Shown one piece after another: positions 1-6,017 of a stretch of DNA of 6,017 bases. Source of the stretch: Propionibacterium sp. (GTDB lineage Bacteria; Actinomycetota; Actinomycetes; Actinomycetales; Actinomycetaceae); NCBI GenBank assembly GCA_030460725.1, contig JAKECL010000140.1, positions 1 through 6,017 on the forward strand, written 5' to 3'. The stretch's first letter is position 1. Each line of letters begins with the position of its first letter. The notes under the pieces are model-generated. The model searched no databases and had not been told where the DNA came from. It was given only the letters and a program-made list of their open reading frames with translations. Made by a program: the position numbers and the translations under genes.

Positions 1-93
1 ACAGGACGGACTTCGGCTAAATCTGGGGCGACGGAGGGGTGGCGGGTGGCGCCTGGGCGTGTCGATGCACATGGTGTCGCCTACGGTGGGGAC
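1..93 (+). other. 5' flank of uvrB, no supported gene
   Basis: This short stretch lies before uvrB. A frame open from the left edge ends in TAA at 18-20 and would give a C-terminus ending in RTDFG, which could be the tail of an upstream gene, but five codons cannot identify it. A good Shine-Dalgarno-like GGAGGGG lies at 33-39, eight bases (counting from GGAGG) before an in-frame GTG at 46. Codons 46-93 lack the strong G/C third-position bias seen from 94 onward (about 10 of 16 against 17 of the next 19), so I treat them as non-coding. No terminator or tRNA is visible. Confidence 0.4.
82..87 (+). promoter_or_regulatory. Possible -10 element for uvrB (leaderless start)
   Basis: TACGGT matches the TANNNT form of an actinobacterial -10 hexamer. 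It ends six bases before the ATG at 94, so transcription could begin at or next to that A and give a leaderless mRNA, which is common in actinobacteria. No convincing -35 is seen about 17 bases upstream (GTGTCG at 59-64). The G-rich GGTGGGG at 85-91 is too close to the ATG (2 nt) for a normal ribosome binding site. This is a weak motif in G/C-rich DNA. Confidence 0.25.
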
Positions 94-2205
94 ATGACCA
101 CCCAGCAGCCCCTTCTGCGACAGGCCCACCCCTTCGAGGTCGTCTCGGAGTTCCAGCCCTCCGGCGACCAGCCCACGGCGATCCATGAGCTGGCCGAGCG
201 CCTGGCAGCGGGGGAACAGGACATCGTCCTCATGGGCGCCACGGGAACCGGCAAGTCGGCCACCGCCGCCTGGCTCATTGAGAAGATCCAGCGCCCCGCG
301 CTGATCATGGAGCCCAACAAGACTCTGGCCGCCCAGCTGGCCGCGGAGTTCCGTGGGCTGCTGCCCCACAACGCAGTGGAGTACTTCGTCAGCTACTACG
401 ACTACTACCAGCCCGAGGCCTACGTCCCCCAGACCGACACCTACATCGAGAAGGACTCCTCGATCAATGACGAGGTGGAGCGCCTGCGCCACTCCGCCAC
501 CAACTCCCTGCTCACCCGACGTGACACCGTCGTGGTCTCCTCCGTGTCCTGCATCTACGGCCTGGGCACGCCCGAGGAGTACGTGGCGCGCATGGTGGAG
601 TTGACCCGCGGCATGACCATCGACCGTGACGAACTGCTGCGCCGCTTCGTGGGCATGCAGTACGTCCGCAATGACACCGCATTCACCCGCGGCACCTTCC
701 GCGTGCGGGGGGACACCATCGAGATCATCCCCGTCTACGAGGAACTGGCGATCCGCATCGAGATGTTCGGGGACGAGGTCGACCAGCTTGCCGTCCTCCA
801 CCCCCTCACCGGAGACGTCATCCGCGAGGTCGACCAGATCTACCTCTTCCCCGCCTCCCACTACGTGGCGGGGGAGGAGCGCATGGCACGGGCCATCCAG
901 AGCATCGAGGAGGAACTGGAGGACAGGCTCGCGTGGTTCGAGTCCCAGGGCAAGCTGCTGGAGGCCCAGCGTCTGCGCATGCGCACCACCTACGACCTGG
1001 AGATGATGAAGGAGATCGGGACCTGCTCCGGCATCGAGAACTACTCCCGACACATCGACGGGCGCGGACCCGGCACCCCGCCCCACACGCTCCTGGACTA
1101 CTTTCCCGAGGACTTCGTCCTCATCATCGACGAGTCCCACGTCACCGTCCCCCAGATCGGAGGGATGTTCGAGGGCGACATGTCACGCAAGCGCACCCTG
1201 GTCGACCACGGGTTCCGCCTGCCCTCCGCCATGGACAACCGTCCCTTGAAGTGGGAGGAGTTCCAGGAGCGGATCGGCCAGACCGTCTACCTCTCCGCCA
1301 CACCGGGCAGCTACGAGATGGACCGCTCCGACGGCGTCGTCGAGCAGATCATCCGTCCCACCGGACTCGTCGACCCCAAGGTTGTCGTCAAGCCGACCCA
1401 GGGCCAGATCGACGACCTCCTGGAGGAGATCCGCGTGCGGGTCACCCGTCAGGAGCGCGTCCTGGTCACCACCCTCACCAAGAAGATGGCGGAGGACCTC
1501 ACCACCTACCTGGCCGAGCGCGGCATACGGGTGGAGTACCTGCACTCCGATGTCGACACCCTGCGCCGTGTGGAACTGCTGCGCGAACTGCGCCAGGGCA
1601 AGTTCGACGTACTGGTGGGCATCAATCTGCTGCGCGAGGGTCTGGACCTGCCCGAGGTCTCCCTGGTCTCCATCCTCGATGCCGACAAGGAAGGATTCCT
1701 GCGCTCCACCCGCTCCCTCATCCAGACGATCGGTCGCGCCGCCCGCAACGTCTCCGGCGAGGTGCACATGTACGCCGACAAGATCACGGACTCCATGAGG
1801 GAGGCCATCTCGGAGACCGAGCGTCGCCGTGAGATCCAGATCGCCTACAACACCGAGAAGGGCATCGACCCCCAACCCCTGCGCAAGAAGATCTCCGATG
1901 TCACCGACATGCTGGCCAGGGAGGAGATCGACACCGAGGCACTCCTGGAGGGGGGATACCGCAGGGAGCGTTCAGGCCGTCCCATCGGGCACTCCCGCGC
2001 CTCCGACGACGTCCTCCAGCAGGCCAAGGGGGCGCGTCAACGCCTCGGGCAGGCGGCCGAGCAGGATCTCGTGGACCTCATCGAGGAACTCTCCGCACAG
2101 ATGCGCCAGGCCGCGGAGGACCTCCAGTTCGAGGTTGCCGCGAGGCTGCGCGACGAAGTGGGAGACCTGAAGAAGGAACTGCGCCAGATGCGTGCCGCGA
2201 ACTGA
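94..2205 (+). CDS. uvrB: UvrB, excinuclease ABC subunit B
   Basis: UvrB is the damage-verifying helicase-like subunit of cytoplasmic nucleotide excision repair. It is loaded by UvrA, inserts a beta-hairpin between DNA strands, and recruits UvrC for incision. The 703-aa product has every hallmark: Walker A GATGTGKS at 48-55, the tyrosine-rich hairpin YFVSYYDYYQPEAY at 97-110, the Walker B equivalent DESH at 346-349 followed by VTVPQIGGM, the YLSATPG motif near 409, the helicase motif QTIGRAARN at 544-552, and a C-terminal UVR domain at about 658-697 for UvrA/UvrC contact. Length is normal for the family. I chose ATG 94 because codon bias begins there and it leaves 12 residues before the conserved FEVVSEF. 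The in-frame GTG at 46 would add 16 residues and has the better Shine-Dalgarno, so the start is not settled. No LexA box is evident. The next gene is 253 bp away behind its own leader, so uvrB seems to be transcribed separately. Confidence 0.97.
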   Translation: MTTQQPLLRQAHPFEVVSEFQPSGDQPTAIHELAERLAAGEQDIVLMGATGTGKSATAAWLIEKIQRPALIMEPNKTLAAQLAAEFRGLLPHNAVEYFVSYYDYYQPEAYVPQTDTYIEKDSSINDEVERLRHSATNSLLTRRDTVVVSSVSCIYGLGTPEEYVARMVELTRGMTIDRDELLRRFVGMQYVRNDTAFTRGTFRVRGDTIEIIPVYEELAIRIEMFGDEVDQLAVLHPLTGDVIREVDQIYLFPASHYVAGEERMARAIQSIEEELEDRLAWFESQGKLLEAQRLRMRTTYDLEMMKEIGTCSGIENYSRHIDGRGPGTPPHTLLDYFPEDFVLIIDESHVTVPQIGGMFEGDMSRKRTLVDHGFRLPSAMDNRPLKWEEFQERIGQTVYLSATPGSYEMDRSDGVVEQIIRPTGLVDPKVVVKPTQGQIDDLLEEIRVRVTRQERVLVTTLTKKMAEDLTTYLAERGIRVEYLHSDVDTLRRVELLRELRQGKFDVLVGINLLREGLDLPEVSLVSILDADKEGFLRSTRSLIQTIGRAARNVSGEVHMYADKITDSMREAISETERRREIQIAYNTEKGIDPQPLRKKISDVTDMLAREEIDTEALLEGGYRRERSGRPIGHSRASDDVLQQAKGARQRLGQAAEQDLVDLIEELSAQMRQAAEDLQFEVAARLRDEVGDLKKELRQMRAAN

Positions 2206-2258
2206 GGTGAATGTGCCGCATCCTCGTGGCACCGCGCACAGGCCGGGATCCTCACCGG

Positions 2259-2279
2259 GACCCAGGACCCAGGAGTCAG
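2259..2279 (+). repeat. Three-unit 7-bp tandem repeat before the terC promoter
   Basis: GACCCAG occurs twice in direct succession (2259-2272) and is followed by the degenerate unit GAGTCAG (2273-2279). The array ends one base before the probable -10 hexamer, so it occupies the -35 and spacer region of the terC promoter. It could be a chance G/C-rich repeat or a binding site for a regulator; nothing in the sequence decides between these. Confidence 0.45.
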
Positions 2280-2280
2280 G

Positions 2281-2286
2281 TACACT
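2281..2286 (+). promoter_or_regulatory. Probable -10 element of the riboswitch-terC transcript
   Basis: TACACT fits TANNNT. A start six to seven bases downstream, about 2292-2293, would put the 5' end of the RNA directly at the base of the riboswitch P1 helix, which is the usual arrangement for a cis-regulatory leader. The -35 region is poor (GGGACC at 2258-2263 with a 17-nt spacer), as is common in actinobacteria. Position relative to the riboswitch is the main support. Confidence 0.45.
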
Positions 2287-2290
2287 CACG

Positions 2291-2427
2291 CGACGAGGGG
2301 AGTAATCCCGACAAGTGTGGCACCGTCATCGCGGCGGATGCACGCCGGCAACCGCCGGTGGAGCGACCGCTCGGTGCCACCGCCCGCGACCGGCTGACCG
2401 GCGCCAGGGTGGGAAGAGACCTCAGCC
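2291..2427 (+). ncRNA. yybP-ykoY manganese riboswitch
   Basis: This leader RNA senses Mn2+ and controls the TerC gene that follows. The class signature is present: the P1 strand GAGG (2295-2298), the L1 loop GGAGTA (2299-2304), and the closing AAGAGA-CCTC (2414-2423), where CCTC pairs with GAGG. Inside, TCCC (2306-2309) pairs with GGGA (2411-2414), and a perfect 9-bp stem joins GTGGCACCG (2317-2325) to CGGTGCCAC (2372-2380). The CGTCATCG segment (2324-2331) opposite GACCG corresponds to the conserved L3 that docks on L1 to build the metal site. A further arm at about 2381-2410 completes the four-way junction. Genes for TerC proteins are classic targets of this class. The call rests on motif and pairing match, not on a covariance-model score. 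Confidence 0.93.
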
Positions 2428-2453
2428 ACGTCTCCCCCTACCATCTGAGAGGT
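2419..2453 (+). promoter_or_regulatory. Riboswitch expression platform, SD sequestration
   Basis: The 3' strand of P1 and its flank, ACCTC at 2419-2423, is exactly complementary to GAGGT at 2449-2453, which contains the terC Shine-Dalgarno. AG (2424-2425) can pair on with CT (2445-2446) across a two-base bulge. P1 and this pairing cannot coexist, so Mn2+ binding, by stabilising P1, would free the ribosome binding site. This fits translational ON control as described for E. coli alx and mntP. No U-tract is present, which argues against intrinsic termination. A second competing helix is GAGAC (2416-2420) with GTCTC (2430-2434). Confidence 0.6.
2447..2452 (+). promoter_or_regulatory. Ribosome binding site fixing the terC TTG start
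   Basis: GAGAGG lies six bases before the TTG at 2459. No ATG or GTG exists in this frame between the riboswitch and the first conserved TerC residues, so this site supports the unusual TTG start. Confidence 0.75.
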
Positions 2454-2458
2454 TTGTC

Positions 2459-3616
2459 TTGGACGTTCACCTGCTGGGCTGGCTCGGCCTCGGAGCCATT
2501 GTCCTCGTCCTCATCACCGTCGACATCGTCGGACACGTGCGCAAACCGCACGAACCCTCCATGAAGGAGTCCGTGACCTGGACGATCGGATACATCGTCC
2601 TGGCACTGCTCTTCGGTCTCATTGTCTGGGGGGTCTACGGGACCACCTACGCCACCGAGTACTACGCGGGCTACATCACCGAGAAGTCGCTGTCCCTGGA
2701 CAATCTCTTCGTCTTCATCATCATCATGCAGACCTTCCGGGTCCCCCGCCAGTACCAGCAGAAGGCGCTGCTGTCGGGCATCATCATCGCCCTGGTCCTG
2801 CGCCTCGTCTTCATCCTCGTGGGTGCGGCCCTCATCCAGCGCTTCTCCTGGATCTTCTTCCTCTTCGGTGCCTGGCTGCTGTGGACCGCATGGTCCCAGG
2901 CTCGTCAGGGCATCCAGGAGCCCCTCTCCGACGCCGAGGAGTACCACGAGACGCGGTTCGTGCGCGTGGTGCGCCGCGTGTTCCCGGTGACCGACGGCTT
3001 CATCTCCGACCGCTTCCTCCACCGACACGGCGGCAAGACCTACCTCACGCCGCTCCTGCTGGTGGTCGTGGCCCTGGGCTCTGCGGACCTCATGTTCGCC
3101 TTCGACTCCATCCCCGCCATCTTCGGCCTCACCTCCGAGCCCTACCTGGTCTTCGCCGCCAACGCCTTCTCACTGCTGGGCCTGCGCCAGCTCTACTTCG
3201 TCATCGACGGGCTGCTGGAACGCCTGGTCTACCTGCACTACGGTCTGGCGGCGATCCTCGGTTTCATCGGGGTGAAGCTGATCCTGCACGCCTTGCACGA
3301 CAACTCCCTCTCCTTCCTCAACGGTGGCGAGGGCTTCCACGGTGTGCCTGACATCGGCATCGGCTTCTCCATGGCGTTCATCGCCCTGGCCCTGGTGATC
3401 ACGGTGGTGGCCTCGGTCCTGAAGTCACGCAGCACCACGAAGCGGATGGTCACGGCTTCAGGGACGGACGAGGTCGGGACCTCTCCTTCCGCCCCCCGCG
3501 TGCCCGCCACCTCTTCCGGGGCGGACTCCGCGGCGACGTCGGTCCCGACGGTCGAGGACTCGGCAGATCATCGCGCCACCCCCCCGGTGGAGGCCCCGGA
3601 GGACAGCACGCGCTGA
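2459..3616 (+). CDS. TerC-family integral membrane protein (Alx-like)
   Basis: A 385-aa polytopic membrane protein of the TerC/Alx family, linked to Mn2+ export and to metalation of secreted metalloproteins; earlier members were named for tellurium resistance. About eight or nine hydrophobic segments are visible (near residues 5-25, 43-60, 80-93, 103-127, 131-147, 195-223, 228-255, 260-280, 300-320). Family motifs are EKSLSLDNLFVF (Glu75, Asp81, Asn82), LVLRLVF with Arg115, ADLMFAFDSIPA (Asp210, Asp216) and NAFSLLGLRQLYF (Asn235); the acidic and Asn residues are the likely metal ligands. The start is TTG at 2459, set by the SD at 2447-2452. An upstream GTG at 2315 in the same frame lies inside the riboswitch and is rejected. 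Residues from about 322 form a disordered Ser/Thr/Ala/Pro-rich cytoplasmic or exposed tail of some 64 residues. Control by the Mn2+ riboswitch is expected; the exact transported ion is inferred. Confidence 0.93.
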   Translation: MDVHLLGWLGLGAIVLVLITVDIVGHVRKPHEPSMKESVTWTIGYIVLALLFGLIVWGVYGTTYATEYYAGYITEKSLSLDNLFVFIIIMQTFRVPRQYQQKALLSGIIIALVLRLVFILVGAALIQRFSWIFFLFGAWLLWTAWSQARQGIQEPLSDAEEYHETRFVRVVRRVFPVTDGFISDRFLHRHGGKTYLTPLLLVVVALGSADLMFAFDSIPAIFGLTSEPYLVFAANAFSLLGLRQLYFVIDGLLERLVYLHYGLAAILGFIGVKLILHALHDNSLSFLNGGEGFHGVPDIGIGFSMAFIALALVITVVASVLKSRSTTKRMVTASGTDEVGTSPSAPRVPATSSGADSAATSVPTVEDSADHRATPPVEAPEDSTR

Positions 3617-3632
3617 CCTCACCCAAGTGAGG
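3617..3632 (+). promoter_or_regulatory. Hairpin covering the ATPase ribosome binding site
   Basis: CCTCAC (3617-3622) and GTGAGG (3627-3632) form a perfect 6-bp stem with a CCAA loop. The stem begins at the first base after the terC stop codon, and its 3' arm contains most of the GAGGAG Shine-Dalgarno (3629-3634) used by the ATPase start at 3639. No U-tract follows, so it is not a normal intrinsic terminator. A ribosome reaching the terC stop would cover or melt the 5' arm, so the likely role is translational coupling (inference). Confidence 0.6.
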
Positions 3633-3638
3633 AGTTGA

Positions 3639-6017
3639 ATGGACACCGCAGCAACCGTGGTCCGCGGCCTGGACAGTGCCGAGGTCGAGGATCGCAGACG
3701 CCGTGGCCTGACGAACCGGGTGGAGTCCACCACCTCGCGTTCCCTGGCCTCCATCGCACGGGCGAACCTGCTGACCCTGTTCAATGCCATCCTCTCCACG
3801 GCGGTGGTGGTGGTCCTGGTGGTGGGGGACTGGCGCGACGCCGTCTTCGGCTTCGTCATGGTCTTCAATGCCGTCATCGGCATCGCCTCGGAGTACCGGG
3901 CCAAGCGGACGCTGGATGCGCTGGCCATCGTGGACGCCCCACGGGCCACGGTTGTGCGTGAGGGCGTGAGTGAGGTGGTCCCGGTCGCCGACCTGGTCCT
4001 CGACGATGTCGTGGAACTGGTCCTGGGTGACCAGGTGCCGGTGGACGGCGAGATCCTCGAGGTCCGCGGCCTGGAGGTCGACGAGTCGCTCCTCACCGGG
4101 GAGTCGGTGCCCGTGCGCAAGCACGGTGGAGACACGGTCCTGGCCGGGACGGCGGTCGTGGCGGGATCTGCCACGGTCCGCGCAACCGCGGTGGGCGAGG
4201 ACCTCTACGCCCAGGCGCTCACCCGGGAAGCAAAGCGCTTCTCCCTCGCCTCCTCGGAGATCCAGCAGGGCATCAACAAGGTTCTGCGCGTGGTCTCGGT
4301 GGTCATCGTCCCGGTCGTCGCCCTGATGGTGTGGTCCCAGACGCGGGTCCTCTCCGCGGAGGAACCAGAGGCATGGCGACACGCCCTGGTCCTCGCAGTG
4401 GCAGCGGTGGTCGGCATGATCCCCCAGGGTCTGGTCCTGCTGACCTCGATGAACTTCGCCCTGGGATCCGCGACGCTGGCACGTCGCGGTGTCCTGGTCC
4501 AGGAACTGCCCGCAGTGGAGGTCCTCGCGCGCGTGGACGCACTCTGCGTGGACAAGACGGGCACTCTCACCACCGGCGGCATCCGCGTGCGCGGCCTGGT
4601 CGACCTGCACGGCGGGAGCCGGGACGGGCAGCGCGGGGCCGCAGCCGCGAGGGCCGCGCTGGCAGGGTTGAGCTCCGACCTGACCAATGCCACCGCCCGT
4701 GCCATCTCGGAGGCGCTGGCCTCCGGTGTCGCCCCGGGTTCCGCCACCGCCCCCGGCTCCGGCTCCGTGCGCAGTGGGGGGGACGAGGGCGACGCCGCGC
4801 GCAGTGGGAGGCACGAGGGCGACGCCGTGCGCCCCACCGCACTCCTGGCTGCAGGCGCCCGACCTGACGGCCATGAGGTCGAAGGGGCGTCGCCCTCGTC
4901 GACGCACCAGGAGGAGGTCGGCCACCACCCCGCGGCCCGGAGGGGGACGGAACAGGGATGGACCGTTGCCTTCTCCTCGGCGCGAAAGTGGTCGGCGCAG
5001 GGGCAGGGCAGTGACGCATGGGTGCTCGGTGCACCGGAGATCGTCACCACGGATCCGGGTGTGCTGGCCGAGTCCGCGCGTCTGGCGGGGGAGGGTTTGC
5101 GGGTCGTGTGCCTGGCGCACAGCGACCGTGCCAGTGATCCCACCACTCTGGGGGCTGGTGAGGATCCCTGCCTGCCCGAGGGGCTCGAACCCCGGATGCT
5201 CGTCGTCCTGGAGGAGGACGTGCGTTCGGACGCCGCGGAGACCCTGACCTACTTCCGTGAGCAGGGCGTGCGGGTCCGGGTGATCTCGGGAGACAACCCG
5301 GTCACGGTCTCCACCATTGCGGCAACTGTGGGCCTGGGTGCCCCTGATGGCACACCGGCACGGGCCTGCGATGCCCGCACCCTGCCCGAGGACCTGGGCT
5401 CGGAGGAGTTCCGGCAGGCCGTGGAGGCCCATGACGTCTTCGGCCGCGTCACCCCGGAGCAGAAGCGGGCCATGGTGCACGCGCTGCAGGCCCACGGGCA
5501 CTGCGTGGCCATGACGGGTGACGGCGTCAACGACGCCCTGGCCCTCAAGGATGCAGACCTGGGCATTGCGATGGGATCGGGTTCCGCGGCCACCAAGGCG
5601 GTGGCACAGCTGGTCCTGGTGGAGGGACGCTTCTCCGTCCTGCCCGGCGTGGTGGCCGAGGGACGCCGCATCATCGCGAACATGGAACGCGTCTCCGCAC
5701 TGTTCCTGGCCAAGACGACCTATGCCTCGGTCATTGCGGTCCTCACCGCTGCCTTTGCCTGGACCTACCCCTTCCTGCCCCGACACTTCACCTACATCGA
5801 TGCCTTCACGATCGGGATCCCGGCGTTCTTCATCGCCCTGGGGCCCAACGCCCGTCGCTACGTGCCCGGCTTCCTGGGACGCACGCTGAGGTTGGCGGTC
5901 CCCAGCGGCCTCGTGCTCTCCGCGGGCGCACTGGGGGCCTACGGGATCGTCGGCGTCGGCTCCGTCGCCGGGCAGACAGCCGCGACGCTGTCATTGATGG
6001 CGGGCGCCCTGTGGCTG
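3639..6017 (+). CDS. P-type cation-transporting ATPase, CtpE-like (3' truncated)
   Basis: An ion pump of the P-type ATPase superfamily in the cytoplasmic membrane; the frame is open for 793 codons to the window edge. Visible parts in order: two membrane helices at about 44-86, actuator motif TGES at 153-156, two helices at about 208-231 and 245-272 with the ion-pathway motif MIPQGL (Pro262), phosphorylation motif DKTGT with Asp305, nucleotide-binding FSSARKWS at 445-452 and LGAPE at 463-467, GDN at 551-553, hinge GDGVND at 627-632, then helices from about 686 including TIGIPAFF at 724-731. The run LVQELPAVEVLARVD before Asp305 recalls mycobacterial CtpE, reported as a Ca2+ transporter; substrate here could be Ca2+, Mn2+ or another ion. 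No heavy-metal N-terminal domain or CPC motif is present. ATG 3639 is directly preceded by an in-frame TGA (3636) and has GAGGAG four bases upstream. Residues about 361-438 are an unusual low-complexity insert. The 22-bp gap from terC implies one operon under the Mn2+ riboswitch. Confidence 0.9.
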   Translation, partial: MDTAATVVRGLDSAEVEDRRRRGLTNRVESTTSRSLASIARANLLTLFNAILSTAVVVVLVVGDWRDAVFGFVMVFNAVIGIASEYRAKRTLDALAIVDAPRATVVREGVSEVVPVADLVLDDVVELVLGDQVPVDGEILEVRGLEVDESLLTGESVPVRKHGGDTVLAGTAVVAGSATVRATAVGEDLYAQALTREAKRFSLASSEIQQGINKVLRVVSVVIVPVVALMVWSQTRVLSAEEPEAWRHALVLAVAAVVGMIPQGLVLLTSMNFALGSATLARRGVLVQELPAVEVLARVDALCVDKTGTLTTGGIRVRGLVDLHGGSRDGQRGAAAARAALAGLSSDLTNATARAISEALASGVAPGSATAPGSGSVRSGGDEGDAARSGRHEGDAVRPTALLAAGARPDGHEVEGASPSSTHQEEVGHHPAARRGTEQGWTVAFSSARKWSAQGQGSDAWVLGAPEIVTTDPGVLAESARLAGEGLRVVCLAHSDRASDPTTLGAGEDPCLPEGLEPRMLVVLEEDVRSDAAETLTYFREQGVRVRVISGDNPVTVSTIAATVGLGAPDGTPARACDARTLPEDLGSEEFRQAVEAHDVFGRVTPEQKRAMVHALQAHGHCVAMTGDGVNDALALKDADLGIAMGSGSAATKAVAQLVLVEGRFSVLPGVVAEGRRIIANMERVSALFLAKTTYASVIAVLTAAFAWTYPFLPRHFTYIDAFTIGIPAFFIALGPNARRYVPGFLGRTLRLAVPSGLVLSAGALGAYGIVGVGSVAGQTAATLSLMAGALWL
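4771..4830 (+). repeat. 30-bp tandem duplication in the ATPase N-domain
   Basis: Positions 4771-4800 and 4801-4830 match at 27 of 30 bases. Because the unit is ten codons, the frame is kept and the protein carries RSGGDEGDAA followed by RSGRHEGDAV (residues 378-397). A run of seven G residues at 4776-4782 lies in the first unit only. The duplication sits in a low-complexity insert of the nucleotide-binding domain. Confidence 0.85.
4886..4900 (-). repeat. Inverted third copy of the repeat core
   Basis: GGCGTCGCCCTCGTC is the exact reverse complement of 4782-4796 in the first tandem unit, and 14 bases of it match 4813-4826 in the second. The inverted copy lies 59 bases after the second unit's core, still within the ATPase insert, so the mRNA could form a 14-15 bp stem here. 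On the + strand it encodes part of GASPSS. Confidence 0.8.

Noticed and set aside
1..20. C-terminal end of an upstream gene (stop TAA at 18)
   Set aside because: Only five codons are visible, so neither coding status nor identity can be supported.
62..79. Possible LexA/SOS box upstream of uvrB (TCGATGCACATGGTGTCG)
   Set aside because: It resembles TCGAAC-N4-GTTCGA only if gaps are allowed, and the two halves are not symmetric.
2206..2258. Intrinsic terminator after uvrB
   Set aside because: The only stem seen is GTGCC/GGCAC (2213-2217 with 2228-2232) with a 10-nt loop and no U-tract. It is too weak to call.
2315..2458. N-terminal extension of terC from an in-frame GTG at 2315
   Set aside because: The extension lies entirely within the riboswitch and its platform. 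The resulting residues are not membrane-like or TerC-like, and the SD at 2447-2452 supports the TTG at 2459.
3579..3585. C7 run in the terC tail and G7 run at 4776-4782 as phase-variable tracts
   Set aside because: Seven-base G or C runs are expected by chance in DNA this G/C-rich, and both genes are in frame as read.
3450..5786. A 778-codon open frame on the minus strand opposite the ATPase
   Set aside because: It is a mirror of the strong G/C third-position bias of the ATPase frame. The translation is His/Gly/Arg/Asp-rich with no recognisable domain, while the + strand frame carries every P-type ATPase motif in order.

Overview
The window comes from a high-GC actinobacterium. Codon third positions are almost all G or C, and the UvrB protein resembles actinobacterial homologues closely, as far as I can compare from memory. 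Actinomyces/Schaalia-type (Actinomycetaceae) is my best guess for lineage, but this is inference. All three real genes are on the + strand, and I see no mobile element, tRNA, rRNA or CRISPR array.

Layout. Positions 1-93 are a short 5' flank with no gene I can support. Positions 94-2205 encode the complete excision-repair helicase subunit UvrB (703 aa). The 253-bp gap that follows (2206-2458) holds a probable promoter near 2281 and a clear yybP-ykoY manganese riboswitch (about 2291-2427). Right after the riboswitch come a Shine-Dalgarno sequence and a TTG start codon for a TerC-family membrane protein (2459-3616, 385 aa). A 22-bp gap containing a perfect 6-bp hairpin then leads to a P-type cation ATPase of the CtpE-like type. 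That gene starts at 3639, is open to the last base, and is cut off by the window edge (793 codons visible).

How the parts work together. uvrB looks like an independent housekeeping gene. The other part reads as a metal-homeostasis operon: Mn2+ binding to the RNA leader should raise translation of the TerC protein, a class linked to Mn2+ export and metalation of exported proteins. The tight spacing and the SD-covering hairpin suggest that the ATPase is co-transcribed and perhaps translationally coupled to terC. Members of this riboswitch class are known to control both TerC proteins and P-type ATPases in other bacteria. Having both behind one copy suggests a two-transporter Mn (or Mn/Ca) response unit.

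The points most worth a second look are the pairing options in the riboswitch expression platform, the hairpin between terC and the ATPase, and an unusual low-complexity insert in the ATPase nucleotide-binding domain, which carries a 30-bp tandem duplication and an inverted third copy of its core. I found no wholly new system here.
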